Assembly: GCA_902779315.1 (NCBI GenBank)
Contig: CACZBC010000007.1
Coordinates: forward strand, 1-57,080
Reading direction: 5' to 3'
Length of the DNA stretch: 57,080 nt
From: an uncultured Bacteroidales bacterium
Lineage (GTDB): Bacteria; Bacteroidota; Bacteroidia; Bacteroidales; Bacteroidaceae
In this document: piece by piece, positions 17,693 through 26,510 of the stretch
Layout of the letters: every line of letters starts with the position of its first letter
How positions within the stretch are numbered: the first letter of the stretch is position 1
Position numbers and translations under genes: made by a program
The notes under the pieces: model-generated
Told to the model about the DNA's origin: nothing
What the model saw: the letters and a program-made list of their open reading frames with translations, nothing else
The model's database searches: none

Positions 17693-19615
17693 TTATTGTA
17701 TGTTTGGTTGTTTGTTGTCTTTCAGGACGGCCAGAACGATGTCCGAAACCATCTGTTTCAGTTCTTCGAGGAAAGTCTTGGCTTCGTATTCGTGGCGTTC
17801 TATCTGCCGTAGTTTCTTCTCCCAACGTCCTGTCAGTTCTGCACTCTTGAGCAACTCTTCGTGAATGAGGTCGATGAGTTCGAAGCCCGTTTGTGTCGGA
17901 TGAAGCGAAGAACGTTCCCTGCGAATGTAGTTACGACGGATGAGGGTTTCGATGATGGCAGCTCTGGTACTTGGCCGGCCAATTCCATTCTCCTTCAAGG
18001 CATCTCTGAGTTCTTCGTCTTCCACAGTCTTGCCTGCCGTTTCCATTGCTCGCAGCAAAGTGGCATCTGTGTAAGGTTTGGGTGGTGTAGTCCATTTCTC
18101 GGCAAGAGAGGGGATGTGAGGACCGCTTTCGCCTTTCGTGAAAACGGGAAGTGTGTCAGGTTCTGCTTCTTCCTCAGGTGTTTCAACTTTCTTCTTGAAT
18201 ACGACTTTCCAGCCTTCTTCGATGATTACCTTACCTGTTGTGCGGAAGAGGATTTGCTTGTCGTCGGAGGGCTTCACTTCGCCCATCACTGTTGTTGTCT
18301 CGAACTTGCAATCGTCGTAGAAGGCTGCGATAAAAGCTCTTGCAACAATGTCGAACACCTTTTGCTCCAGTTCTGTGAGGTTCTGTGGAATGACACCAGT
18401 CGGGATGATAGCGTGGTGATCTGTCACCTTCGAGTTGTCGAACACCTTCTTCGACTTGCGTAAAGGTTTTCCGCCGCCAAGAGGGCGAATGAGGTCGGTA
18501 TAAGGAGCTACGCCTGCAAACTTTGTCTGGTAGAGACCATTCATGGTTTGGGGGCATTTCGGATAAACATCATCGGGCAGGAAAGTTGTATCAACACGCG
18601 GATAGGTCGTGACTTTCTTCTCGTAGAGACTTTGGATGATGGAGAGCGTTTGCTCGGCTGAAAGCCCGAGTTTCTTGTTGCAATCCACCTGAAGTCCTGT
18701 CAAATCATAAAGTCTCGGAGGTGCTTCCGTTCCTTTCTTCTTCTCGACGGAAAGAACGGTGAAAGGCTTTTCCTTGATGCTTTCGACGATTGCCTTTCCT
18801 TCGGCTTCTGTTGCGTATTCCAGAGGCTTGTAGATGATGCCTTTCGGCTTCTGTTTCTTCCCTTTTTCTGCAGCTGCAGCAACTGCGGCGGCATCTTCCG
18901 CTTCGGCTTCTTCGTCACGTTCAATCGCGTTGAATTTCGTGTCGCGATACAGTGTGGAGAGCACCCACGACTGCTTTGGGACGAAATTGTCTATTTCTCT
19001 CTGTCTGGCCACAACAAGCGCGAGGGTAGGGGTTTGCACTCGGCCCACACTAAGCACTTGCCGTTTGCCTGCAGCATATTTTAATGTATAGAGTCGTGTG
19101 GCGTTCATTCCGAGCAACCAATCGCCTATAGCGCGCATGAGACCGGCTTCGTAGAGACCTTGATAGGCACTTTGGTCCTTGAGCGTCTGGAAACCTTCCT
19201 TGATGGCTTCTTCTGTCAGACTGTTCACCCAAAGTCGCTTCACGGGACACTTTGCCGCAGCCTTTTGCATCACCCATCGTTGGATGAGTTCACCTTCTTG
19301 CCCGGCATCACCGCAATTTATGATTTCATCGGCCTTCTGGAAGAGTCCTTCGATGATGCCGAACTGCTTTTCGACGCCTTTGTCCGGCTTGAGTTTGATG
19401 CCGAAACGGGGTGGAATCATTGGCAACTGACTGAGGCTCCAGTTCTTCCACATTGAGGTATATTCGTGCGGTTCCTTCAGCTCGCAAAGGTGGCCGAAAG
19501 TCCAGGTCACCTGATATCCGTTGCCTTCCAGGTAGCCGTCCTTCGTGCTTTTGGCTCCCAGAATATTGGCGATTTCACGGGCCACAGAGGGTTTCTCGGC
19601 AATACAAACAATCAT
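17693..19615 (-). CDS. topB: DNA topoisomerase III
   Basis: 640 residues, type IA topoisomerase. The Toprim domain begins with CIAEKPSVAREIANILG (catalytic Glu) and has the acidic metal motif CGDAGQEGELIQRW. Core motifs follow: GMNATRLYTLKYA, LSVGRVQTPTLALVV, and TYPRVDTTFLP carrying the active-site Tyr. The C-terminal part has GIGRPSTRAAIIETLIRR. No cysteine zinc fingers follow. The enzyme relaxes and decatenates negatively supercoiled DNA through transient single-strand breaks and helps resolve replication intermediates. An Ala/Glu-rich insertion (EEAEAEDAAAVAAAAEKGKK) interrupts the middle of the protein. Its own TATCTTTG promoter lies 39 nt upstream. Confidence 0.93.
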   Translation of the reverse strand: MIVCIAEKPSVAREIANILGAKSTKDGYLEGNGYQVTWTFGHLCELKEPHEYTSMWKNWSLSQLPMIPPRFGIKLKPDKGVEKQFGIIEGLFQKADEIINCGDAGQEGELIQRWVMQKAAAKCPVKRLWVNSLTEEAIKEGFQTLKDQSAYQGLYEAGLMRAIGDWLLGMNATRLYTLKYAAGKRQVLSVGRVQTPTLALVVARQREIDNFVPKQSWVLSTLYRDTKFNAIERDEEAEAEDAAAVAAAAEKGKKQKPKGIIYKPLEYATEAEGKAIVESIKEKPFTVLSVEKKKGTEAPPRLYDLTGLQVDCNKKLGLSAEQTLSIIQSLYEKKVTTYPRVDTTFLPDDVYPKCPQTMNGLYQTKFAGVAPYTDLIRPLGGGKPLRKSKKVFDNSKVTDHHAIIPTGVIPQNLTELEQKVFDIVARAFIAAFYDDCKFETTTVMGEVKPSDDKQILFRTTGKVIIEEGWKVVFKKKVETPEEEAEPDTLPVFTKGESGPHIPSLAEKWTTPPKPYTDATLLRAMETAGKTVEDEELRDALKENGIGRPSTRAAIIETLIRRNYIRRERSSLHPTQTGFELIDLIHEELLKSAELTGRWEKKLRQIERHEYEAKTFLEELKQMVSDIVLAVLKDNKQPNIQ

Positions 19616-19654
19616 AATTTACGATTTGACTATTTACGATTTACGATTTCTGTG

Positions 19655-19662
19655 CAAAGATA
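19655..19662 (-). promoter_or_regulatory. -7 promoter element (TATCTTTG) of topB
   Basis: TATCTTTG on the minus strand, 39 nt before the topB ATG. Degenerate 7-bp repeats (ATTTACG type, 19617-19649) fill the leader. Confidence 0.7.
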
Positions 19663-19670
19663 CAAATAAT

Positions 19671-19705
19671 TTTTCACTTTTCACTTTTCAATTTTCAATT
19701 TTTTT
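19671..19705. repeat. 7-bp tandem repeat beside the glycosyltransferase promoter
   Basis: TTTTCAC twice, TTTTCAA twice, then a T-run of the same length, directly upstream of the TACCTTTG at 19708. Confidence 0.75.
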
Positions 19706-19707
19706 CG

Positions 19708-19715
19708 TACCTTTG
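19708..19715 (+). promoter_or_regulatory. -7 promoter element (TACCTTTG), near-leaderless start
   Basis: TACCTTTG on the plus strand, with only 8 nt between it and the glycosyltransferase ATG. The expected transcription start falls one or two bases before the start codon. Confidence 0.75.
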
Positions 19716-19723
19716 TGCCTGTT

Positions 19724-20587
19724 ATGGAGCCAATCATTTCGTTCATCGTCACCTATCACAACGAGCCGGAATCCTTTCTGCAGGCTTGTTTGGAGAGCAT
19801 CCAGGCCCTTCCTCTTCGCGAGGAAGAAGTGGAAATCCTGGTTGTGGACGACGGTAGTGAGGTGCTCCCGACCTTTGCCGGAAAAGCGGGAATCCGTTAT
19901 ATCCGACAGGAACAGGCCGGACTTTCTGTGGCCCGAAACAAGGGAATCAGGTATTCTCAGGGGCAATATCTGCAGTTTGTTGATGCTGACGATTATATTC
20001 TCCCGGCCGTTTACGAGAAGGTTCTCGAGCAAATCAGGGACGGCAATCCGGATTTGGTCCTCTTCAAGATGACGAAAAAAGCCTCGAAAGCCTCGAAATG
20101 TACCTCGAAGACCACTTCCGGACCACACTTCCTTCAGCATCGCAACCTTCGGGCAGCTGCTTGGGGGTATGCTTTCAAGCGTGAGATACTGGGCGATTTG
20201 CGATTCTATCCAGGCATTTTGCACGAGGATGAACTCTTCACTCCGCAGATTTTCTTGAGGGCAAACACTCTGGTTGACCTTGATGCAAAAGCATATTTCT
20301 ATCGTCAGCACGAAGGCACAATCACGCACTCGAAATCGCTCGATAAAGTTCGTAAACGCCTGGATGATATCCACTTTGTTCTTAGGGAGTTACAAGCTTT
20401 GGATAATCCTTTGCTTAAACGCAGGATAAGACAGCTCACGCTCGACTATTTGCAGCGGGTTTGGACCTTGACTCATAGCCCTCGAGAACTTCGTCGTCGC
20501 AAGAAGGAACTGCGGAAAGAAGGCTTCCTTCCTTTGCCTGTCCGTTTCTATTCGCTGCGTTATTTCCTGGCAAGTTTGGTCTGGTAG
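19724..20587 (+). CDS. family 2 glycosyltransferase
   Basis: 287 residues from the ATG at 19724; a GTG at 19715 is rejected because it lies inside the promoter element. GT-A fold: ISFIVTYHNEPESFLQACLES, then the nucleotide-binding VVDDGSE. AGLSVARNKGIRYSQGQYLQFVDADD follows, where DADD supplies the metal-binding DxD. Such enzymes transfer a sugar from a nucleotide donor to glycans of the cell surface; the donor and acceptor cannot be read from sequence. The C-terminal third is basic and helical (RELRRRKKELRKEG), suggesting peripheral membrane contact. It stands alone, not in a polysaccharide cluster. A 22-bp repeat array lies downstream. Confidence 0.88.
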   Translation: MEPIISFIVTYHNEPESFLQACLESIQALPLREEEVEILVVDDGSEVLPTFAGKAGIRYIRQEQAGLSVARNKGIRYSQGQYLQFVDADDYILPAVYEKVLEQIRDGNPDLVLFKMTKKASKASKCTSKTTSGPHFLQHRNLRAAAWGYAFKREILGDLRFYPGILHEDELFTPQIFLRANTLVDLDAKAYFYRQHEGTITHSKSLDKVRKRLDDIHFVLRELQALDNPLLKRRIRQLTLDYLQRVWTLTHSPRELRRRKKELRKEGFLPLPVRFYSLRYFLASLVW

Positions 20588-20618
20588 GAAAACATCGCGT
20601 AGTTAAAACGAAAACTTC

Positions 20619-20794
20619 ACGTTTGAAGTTGGCCAACAACTAGTGTGACGATTGGCATTTACTAGTGTGAAGTTTGGCATTTACTAGTGTGAAGTTTGCA
20701 AACAACTAGTGTTACGTTTGCATTTGTATAGTGTTACGTTTGTATTTGTATAGTGTTACGATTGCATTTGTATAGTGTTTCGTTGGGGTTTTAC
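20619..20794 (+). repeat. 22-bp tandem intergenic repeats, array 3 (longest)
   Basis: Eight consecutive 22-bp units without spacers start at 20619 and then every 22 bp. The seven from 20641 to 20773 all begin TAGTGT; most continue (T/G)A(C/A)GTTTGC and end in ATTTGTA or ATTTAC. The three middle units (20707, 20729, 20751) differ from each other by one or two bases. The array lies between the glycosyltransferase and lepA, about 50 bp upstream of the lepA promoter. Confidence 0.9.
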
Positions 20795-20845
20795 ATTATT
20801 CAATAAAAATCTTATCTTTTATTTGCATTACTCTTGCTTTTTTCG

Positions 20846-20853
20846 TAACTTTG
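20846..20853 (+). promoter_or_regulatory. -7 promoter element (TAACTTTG) of lepA
   Basis: TAACTTTG on the plus strand with a TTTG (-33) motif at 20822-20825, 20-nt spacer. The lepA ATG follows after 24 nt. An 8-codon frame (ATG at 20865, TAG at 20889-20891) overlaps the lepA start out of frame. Confidence 0.8.
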
Positions 20854-20877
20854 CAAAGCAAAATATGGACTTAATTC

Positions 20878-22659
20878 ATGCAAAACATTAGAAATTTCTG
20901 CATTATTGCCCACATCGATCACGGAAAAAGCACGCTGGCAGACCGTTTGCTGGAGTACACGAAAACCATAACTGTGACCAAAGGGCAGATGCTCGATGAT
21001 ATGGATCTGGAACAGGAGCGCGGAATCACCATCAAGAGTCACGCTATTCAGATGGAATACACGCTGGACGGACAGAAATACATTCTCAACCTTATCGATA
21101 CTCCGGGACACGTTGACTTCAGCTACGAGGTCTCGCGAAGCATAGCCGCTTGCGAAGGTGCACTTCTGGTTGTGGATGCCACGCAAGGCGTTCAGGCTCA
21201 AACCATTAGCAACCTCTATATGGCTATCGATCACGACCTGGAAATCATTCCCGTCATCAATAAGTGCGATATGCCGAACGCTATGCCGGAAGAGGTCGAG
21301 GACGAAATCGTGGACCTGATCGGCTGCAAACACGAGGAAATCATTCGTGCTAGCGGTAAGACCGGAATGGGTGTGGAGGATATTCTCAGGGCGGTTGTGG
21401 AGCGCATTCCCTGTCCCAAAGGCGACGAGAAAGCTCCCCTGCAAGCCCTCATTTTCGATTCGGTTTTCAACTCGTTCCGCGGAATTATCGCTTACTTCAA
21501 GATTGTAAACGGTACGATGAAAAGCGGAGACCAAGTGCAATTCATCAATACGGGAAAGGAGTACAAAGCCGATGAAATCGGAGTTCTGAAGATGGATATG
21601 GTGCCCAGACAGGTTCTCCATTGCGGAGACGTCGGTTACATCGTATCGGGCATCAAGACGGCAACCGAGGTGAAAGTGGGCGATACGATTACGACGGTTG
21701 AGAATCCTTGCAAGGAAGCCATTTCTGGTTTCGAAGAGGTGAAGCCGATGGTCTTCGCTGGCGTGTATCCCATTGAGACAGAAGACTTTGAGAACCTGCG
21801 CGCTTCGCTCGAGAAACTGCAGCTCAACGATGCCAGTCTCACCTTCACTCCCGAGAGTTCTGTGGCTCTGGGATTCGGTTTCCGTTGCGGTTTCCTTGGC
21901 CTCTTGCACATGGAAATCATTCAGGAAAGGCTCGACCGCGAGTTCAATATGGACGTCATCACGACTGTCCCCAACGTATCTTACCTTGTTTACGACAAAC
22001 AGGGACAGATGCAGGAAGTGCACAACCCAAGCGGAATGCCCGACCAGACGCTAATCGACCACATCGAGGAACCATACATTCATGCTTCTGTCATCACGAC
22101 GGCCAACTATATCGGCCCCATCATGACGCTCTGTTTAGGCAAGCGAGGCGAACTCCTGAAGCAGGAATACATTAGCGGAAACCGTGTGGAACTGCAATAC
22201 GCGATGCCCCTTGGCGAGATAGTCATCGACTTCTACGACAAACTCAAGAGCATCTCGAAGGGCTATGCCTCGTTCGATTATCACCAGGACGGCTATCGTC
22301 CCAGCAAACTCGTCAAGATGGACATTCTGCTCAATGGAGAACCCGTCGACGCACTTTCCACTTTGACGCATTTCGATAATGCGGAGACCTTTGGCCGCAG
22401 GATGTGCGAGAAGCTGAAGGAACTCCTCCCTCGACAACAGTTCGACATCGCCATCCAGGCTGCCATCGGAGCGAAGATTATTGCCCGCGAAACTGTGAAG
22501 CAGGTCCGCAAGGACGTCCTCGCAAAGTGCTATGGAGGTGATGTGAGCCGTAAACGCAAACTCCTTGAAAAACAGAAGAAAGGCAAGAAGCGCATGAAGC
22601 AGATAGGCAACGTCCAGGTTCCGCAGAAAGCCTTCCTTGCGGTCCTCAAACTAGACTAA
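20878..22659 (+). CDS. lepA: elongation factor 4 (LepA), ribosome back-translocating GTPase
   Basis: 593 residues, full length. G1 motif AHIDHGKST (11-19), switch segment [13 protein letters not shown]3 [10 protein letters not shown]4 NKCDMPNA. Domain 2 and the EF-G-like domains follow, then the LepA-specific C-terminal domain with [37 protein letters not shown] and the basic end [20 protein letters not shown]. LepA acts on the ribosome during elongation or assembly under stress. It probably heads the transcript lepA-crp-hpt-adk-obg-pgeF-M23. Confidence 0.97.
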   Translation: MQNIRNFCIIAHIDHGKSTLADRLLEYTKTITVTKGQMLDDMDLEQERGITIKSHAIQMEYTLDGQKYILNLIDTPGHVDFSYEVSRSIAACEGALLVVDATQGVQAQTISNLYMAIDHDLEIIPVINKCDMPNAMPEEVEDEIVDLIGCKHEEIIRASGKTGMGVEDILRAVVERIPCPKGDEKAPLQALIFDSVFNSFRGIIAYFKIVNGTMKSGDQVQFINTGKEYKADEIGVLKMDMVPRQVLHCGDVGYIVSGIKTATEVKVGDTITTVENPCKEAISGFEEVKPMVFAGVYPIETEDFENLRASLEKLQLNDASLTFTPESSVALGFGFRCGFLGLLHMEIIQERLDREFNMDVITTVPNVSYLVYDKQGQMQEVHNPSGMPDQTLIDHIEEPYIHASVITTANYIGPIMTLCLGKRGELLKQEYISGNRVELQYAMPLGEIVIDFYDKLKSISKGYASFDYHQDGYRPSKLVKMDILLNGEPVDALSTLTHFDNAETFGRRMCEKLKELLPRQQFDIAIQAAIGAKIIARETVKQVRKDVLAKCYGGDVSRKRKLLEKQKKGKKRMKQIGNVQVPQKAFLAVLKLD

Positions 22660-22696
22660 ACCACCCAGAAACTAACCACCCTCAAACAAAACAAAT

Positions 22697-23344
22697 ATGG
22701 ACAATCGTCGCGATATCGCAAAGGAAATAGCCCGCATCTACTGCCCCATGACTCCGCTTGGGATTGATATGCTGGCTGGTATCCTCGTCCCAATGAAGTT
22801 CCAGAAGGGCGACACCATCCTGAAGGAAGGGAATGTCTGCAACGCCCTCTATTTCGTCGAGAAAGGTATGGTCCGGCAGTATTACTACAAGAACAAGAAA
22901 GATGTAACCGAGCACTTCTCGTTCGAGGGGCGTATCGTCTTTTGCATCGAGAGCTTGCTCAAGCAGGAACCGAGCCGCCTCATCGTCGAAGCTCTGGAAG
23001 CCACAACACTCTATGCCATTCCCTACGACATCCTCCTCGGACTGATGGTGCGCAACCAAGAGATGGAAATGCTCTATCGGAAGATACTCGAACATGTTGC
23101 CATCAGCAGCCAGGAACATGCTGACAGTCAGCGCTTTGAGAATGCCTCGGAGCGTTACGAGAGGCTGCTCCGCGAGAAACCGGAAATCATCCTCAGGGCT
23201 CCGATGGTCCACATCGCCAGTTTCCTGCAGATGACTCCCGAGACGTTGAGCCGTGTTCGTGGCGCCGCAACTTCCGGCTCGAACAAGAGCAACGCGCCTC
23301 GCGACTTGAACAATCCATGGTGGACAAATTCCAATCCGAAGTAA
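22697..23344 (+). CDS. Crp/Fnr-family transcriptional regulator
   Basis: 215 residues. An N-terminal cyclic-nucleotide-binding-like beta barrel (about 25-115; FQKGDTILKEGNVCNALYFV, then EKGMVRQYYY) is followed by a long dimer helix. A C-terminal winged helix-turn-helix lies near 168-188 (VHIASFLQMTPETLSRVRG). No cysteine cluster for an iron-sulfur group is seen, so it is not an Fnr-type oxygen sensor. The phosphate-binding RxS motif of cAMP receptors is not evident; the ligand is unknown. It lies 37 bp after lepA in the same direction. The C terminus carries an unstructured Asn/Ser-rich tail of about 25 residues. Confidence 0.87.
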   Translation: MDNRRDIAKEIARIYCPMTPLGIDMLAGILVPMKFQKGDTILKEGNVCNALYFVEKGMVRQYYYKNKKDVTEHFSFEGRIVFCIESLLKQEPSRLIVEALEATTLYAIPYDILLGLMVRNQEMEMLYRKILEHVAISSQEHADSQRFENASERYERLLREKPEIILRAPMVHIASFLQMTPETLSRVRGAATSGSNKSNAPRDLNNPWWTNSNPK

Positions 23345-23355
23345 CAACAAGCGTT

Positions 23356-23898
23356 ATGAAAAGAAGAAGAATCATCAAAGTCAAAGACAAGACATTCGCC
23401 ATATCCATTTCCGAGAGGTCGATAAAGAGTCAGATCAGGCACGTTGCAGACCGGATCAATCGCGACTACGAAGGCAAAGTGCCCATCTTCCTGGCTGTAC
23501 TGAACGGCTCGTTCATCTTCGCAGCCGACCTCCTTCGCGAGATAGATGTGCCTTGCGAGGTGTCCTTCATCAAGCTGTCTTCTTATGTGGGCACAAACAC
23601 ATCGGGTAATGTCCGCGAGATAATCGGCTTGAACATAGACATTACAGACCGTCCGGTCATTATCGTCGAAGACATTGTCGATACGGGATTGACGATGGCT
23701 CACATGCTCCAGACCCTCAAGCAATATAAACCCGAGAGCATCAACATCTGTACGCTCTTGCTCAAGCCAAGCAAGCTGAAGGTGGACCTCGACATTCGTT
23801 ACTGCTGCAACCAGATTCCCGACGACTTCGTGGTGGGTTACGGCTTGGATTACGACGGCTTCGGACGCAACACAAAAGACATCTATACCTTAATTTAA
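23356..23898 (+). CDS. hpt: hypoxanthine phosphoribosyltransferase
   Basis: 180 residues from the ATG at 23356 (MKRRRIIKVKDK). An earlier ATG at 23317 would overlap the regulator by 28 bp and add 13 residues without family similarity. Motifs: FLAVLNGSFIFAADLLR near the N terminus, the PRPP-binding loop VIIVEDIVDTGLTM, and the C-terminal purine-binding YCCNQIPDDFVVGYGLDY. The enzyme turns hypoxanthine or guanine plus PRPP into IMP or GMP in purine salvage. It sits beside adk, the next nucleotide enzyme, and in the same run as pgeF. Confidence 0.93.
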   Translation: MKRRRIIKVKDKTFAISISERSIKSQIRHVADRINRDYEGKVPIFLAVLNGSFIFAADLLREIDVPCEVSFIKLSSYVGTNTSGNVREIIGLNIDITDRPVIIVEDIVDTGLTMAHMLQTLKQYKPESINICTLLLKPSKLKVDLDIRYCCNQIPDDFVVGYGLDYDGFGRNTKDIYTLI

Positions 23899-23931
23899 AT
23901 TTGATAAATTCAAAAATCAAAATTGACAATA

Positions 23932-24510
23932 ATGAAGAATATCATCATCTTCGGTGCCCCAGGTTCAGGTAAAGGCACTTACAGCGACGAGATTGTAGAA
24001 CGTTATGGTATGGGACACATCAGCACAGGCGATGTGCTTCGTGCAGAAATCAAGAACGGAACAGAGCTGGGAAAGATTGCCCAGGGCTATATCTCGAACG
24101 GCCAGCTTATTCCCGACGACCTCATGATTGAGATTCTGGCCAAAACCTACGACGCTCAGCCTGCTGGCAAAGGCGTCATCTTCGACGGTTTCCCCCGCAC
24201 AATCGCTCAGGCAGAAGCCCTCAAGAAGATGCTTGCAGAGCGCGGCCACGATTTGGGCATCATGATTGAACTGGTTGTCGAAGAGGACATCCTGATGTTC
24301 CGCCTGCTTCGTCGCGCTAAGGAACAGGGCCGCGAGGACGACAACGAAGAGACCATCAAGAAGCGTTTCGCAGTCTATCAGAACCAGACAGCTCCCCTGA
24401 TTGACTGGTTCGAGAAGGAGGGCATCCGTCACACATTCCGCTGGGCAGATACGCCAAACAAGGAAGACATGATTGCCTCCATCTTCGCGTTCCTCGACAC
24501 AGTGAAATGA
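23932..24510 (+). CDS. adk: adenylate kinase
   Basis: 192 residues from the ATG at 23932. Interconverts ATP plus AMP with two ADP. P-loop GAPGSGKGT (8-16), AMP-binding GHISTGDVLRAE and VIFDGFPRTIAQAE, and the LID arginine region LLRRAKEQGREDDNEETIKKRF. The LID is the short form without zinc cysteines. Upstream sequence is AT-rich (AAATTCAAAAATC) with no Shine-Dalgarno, as usual here. It is 33 bp after hpt. Confidence 0.96.
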   Translation: MKNIIIFGAPGSGKGTYSDEIVERYGMGHISTGDVLRAEIKNGTELGKIAQGYISNGQLIPDDLMIEILAKTYDAQPAGKGVIFDGFPRTIAQAEALKKMLAERGHDLGIMIELVVEEDILMFRLLRRAKEQGREDDNEETIKKRFAVYQNQTAPLIDWFEKEGIRHTFRWADTPNKEDMIASIFAFLDTVK

Positions 24511-24574
24511 ACCCCTTTGTTTCCCTCCAAGAGACAAAGGTTCAAATTCCAATCTTTAATTTTCAATCCTATAA

Positions 24575-25732
24575 ATGGCAGAGAGTAACTTCGTAGATTA
24601 CGTCAAGATTTGCTGCCGTTCGGGTAAGGGTGGCAGAGGTTCCATGCACATGCATCGTGCCAAATACGTTCCCAATGGCGGACCTGATGGCGGCGATGGT
24701 GGGCGCGGAGGCCATGTGTATCTGCGAGGCAACCACAACTATTGGACGCTTCTGCACCTCCGCTTCGAGCGTCATGTTTTCGCCGGTCACGGAGGCAACG
24801 GAGGGCCGAGCGGTAGCACAGGAGCAGATGGCGAGGACCGTTACATCGATGTCCCTTGCGGCACAGTCGTTTACGATGCCGAGACGGGCGAATACCTCTG
24901 CGATGTGACCGACGACGGACAAGTCGTGATGCTGCTGAAAGGAGGTCGTGGAGGTATGGGCAACAAGCACTTCGCCACTTCCACCAATCAGGCTCCACGC
25001 TATGCCCAGCCGGGCGAACCGATGGAGGAGCGGACCGTTATCCTCGAGTTGAAGTTGCTGGCCGATGTCGGCCTCGTGGGTTTCCCCAATGCGGGAAAGA
25101 GCACATTGTTGAGTTCCCTGTCGAGCGCACGTCCTAAGATAGCGGGCTATCCCTTCACTACGATGGAACCCTCGCTCGGCATCGTGTCCTATCGCGACGG
25201 ACAGAGCTTCGTGATGGCCGACATTCCGGGCATCATCGAGGGCGCTTCGGAGGGTAGGGGACTCGGACTTCGTTTCCTGCGCCACATCGAGCGCAATTCG
25301 CTCCTGCTCTTCATGGTGCCGGGCGATACGGACGACATCCGTCACGAGTACGAGGTGCTGCTTGGCGAGTTGCGCAACTTCAATCCCGAAATGCTCGACA
25401 AACAGAGGGTACTTGCCATCACGAAGAGCGACCTGCTGGACGACGAACTGCAGCAAATGCTCTCCGAAGACCTTCCTGACGATTTGCCCTATGTTTTCAT
25501 CAGCGCAGTTACGGGAAGTGGTCTTGATAAGCTCAAAGACTTGCTCTGGACGGCTCTGAACAGCGAGAGCAACAAGCTGGCGGCCATCACCCAGCAGGAG
25601 ACCATCGTGCATCGCAACAAAGACCTCGCTGCGTTCCGTCAGGAACTGCTCGACGAGGGCGAAGACGAAGAGATAGAAATCCTGGACGACGACTACATCG
25701 AAGATGTGGACGAAGAGGATTTAGAAATGTAG
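24575..25732 (+). CDS. obg: ribosome-assembly GTPase Obg (CgtA)
   Basis: 385 residues. The Gly-rich Obg fold (1-158; [25 protein letters not shown]) is followed by the GTPase domain: G1 GFPNAGKST (169-177), G3 [10 protein letters not shown] with the adjacent [14 protein letters not shown], and G4 TKSDLLDDE. The C terminus is strongly acidic ([20 protein letters not shown]). Obg binds the large ribosomal subunit and links assembly to growth and ppGpp. It lies 64 bp after adk and 53 bp before pgeF. Confidence 0.96.
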   Translation: MAESNFVDYVKICCRSGKGGRGSMHMHRAKYVPNGGPDGGDGGRGGHVYLRGNHNYWTLLHLRFERHVFAGHGGNGGPSGSTGADGEDRYIDVPCGTVVYDAETGEYLCDVTDDGQVVMLLKGGRGGMGNKHFATSTNQAPRYAQPGEPMEERTVILELKLLADVGLVGFPNAGKSTLLSSLSSARPKIAGYPFTTMEPSLGIVSYRDGQSFVMADIPGIIEGASEGRGLGLRFLRHIERNSLLLFMVPGDTDDIRHEYEVLLGELRNFNPEMLDKQRVLAITKSDLLDDELQQMLSEDLPDDLPYVFISAVTGSGLDKLKDLLWTALNSESNKLAAITQQETIVHRNKDLAAFRQELLDEGEDEEIEILDDDYIEDVDEEDLEM

Positions 25733-25751
25733 ATAATTAGAAATGTAGAAG

Positions 25752-25783
25752 TTTTCTTATTTTCTTATTTTCCTATTCTCTTA
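25752..25783. repeat. 8-bp tandem repeat directly before the pgeF start
   Basis: TTTTCTTA, TTTTCTTA, TTTTCCTA, TTCTCTTA, then TTATG; the pgeF ATG follows after 2 bp. Confidence 0.75.
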
Positions 25784-25785
25784 TT

Positions 25786-26457
25786 ATGAACAAAATAATT
25801 GTTTACCACACTCCCTCCTGGCTGACGGCTTTTACGACGGGCAAAGGCAGTGGGGTGGAGGCACTCGGTTTCCAACTTGAGGAGCTCGCTCTCCCTCGTC
25901 AGGTACATTCGGACAATGTGCTGTGGATGCACGAAGCCGGACGCCCCGAAGCCACCGATGCCGTCATCACGGACCAGCCTGGCCTTCCGGTTTGCGTCAA
26001 GACGGCCGACTGCATCCCGGTCCTTCTTTATGATACTAGGCAGCGCATCGTGGCAGCCGTCCATGCGGGTTGGCGAGGGACCGTTTCGCGCATCGTGCAG
26101 AAGACCGTCCGCCAGATGCATCCCCTCGACCCCAAAGACCTGCACGCCATCATCGGTCCGGGCATTTCGCTCCAGCAGTTCGAGGTCGGCGATGAAGTCT
26201 ACGACGCCTTCTTTGCGGCTGGTTTCCCCATGGAAAGGATAGCGCGCCGCTTCCCTTCTTCAAACGGGAAAGAGGCCTGGCACATCGACCTTTGGGATGC
26301 AAACCGTTTCCTACTTCAGGAGTTGGGCGTCGATGGCATCTTCGTTGAAGGCACTTGTACGCGCACCTATGAGGATTTCTACAGCGCCCGTCGCGAGACC
26401 ATCAATACAGGGCGAAACTACAATGGAATCGTGATAAAAATGAAGAGTGAAGAGTGA
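25786..26457 (+). CDS. pgeF: YfiH/PgeF-family multicopper-oxidase-like purine nucleosidase-phosphorylase
   Basis: 223 residues. The zinc site is visible: QVHSDNVLW (His), KTADCIPVLLYD (Cys) and AAVHAGWRGTVSRIV (His). The C terminus has the family GTCTRTYEDFYSARRE. Members were first called polyphenol oxidases. Human LACC1 and bacterial YfiH homologues act on purine nucleosides (adenosine deaminase and phosphorylase activities), and some remove wrongly built peptidoglycan precursors. The position after hpt and adk fits a purine role, but that is inference. Confidence 0.9.
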   Translation: MNKIIVYHTPSWLTAFTTGKGSGVEALGFQLEELALPRQVHSDNVLWMHEAGRPEATDAVITDQPGLPVCVKTADCIPVLLYDTRQRIVAAVHAGWRGTVSRIVQKTVRQMHPLDPKDLHAIIGPGISLQQFEVGDEVYDAFFAAGFPMERIARRFPSSNGKEAWHIDLWDANRFLLQELGVDGIFVEGTCTRTYEDFYSARRETINTGRNYNGIVIKMKSEE

Positions 26458-26482
26458 AGAATGGGGAAATGATAAATGAAGT

Positions 26483-26510
26483 ATTAAGAATTAAGAATTA
26501 AGAATGAAGA
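26483..26510. repeat. 7-bp tandem repeat carrying the M23 peptidase start codon
   Basis: ATTAAGA three times, then ATGAAGA. The fourth unit is the start of the peptidase frame (ATG at 26504). Confidence 0.85.

Noticed and set aside
20619-20794. A CRISPR array made of 22-bp repeats
   Set aside because: Units are directly adjacent with no spacers between them, and arrays recur at six places without cas genes.
20812-22023. A 403-residue minus-strand frame opposite lepA
   Set aside because: It mirrors the highly conserved lepA coding sequence; its length reflects codon bias rather than a gene.
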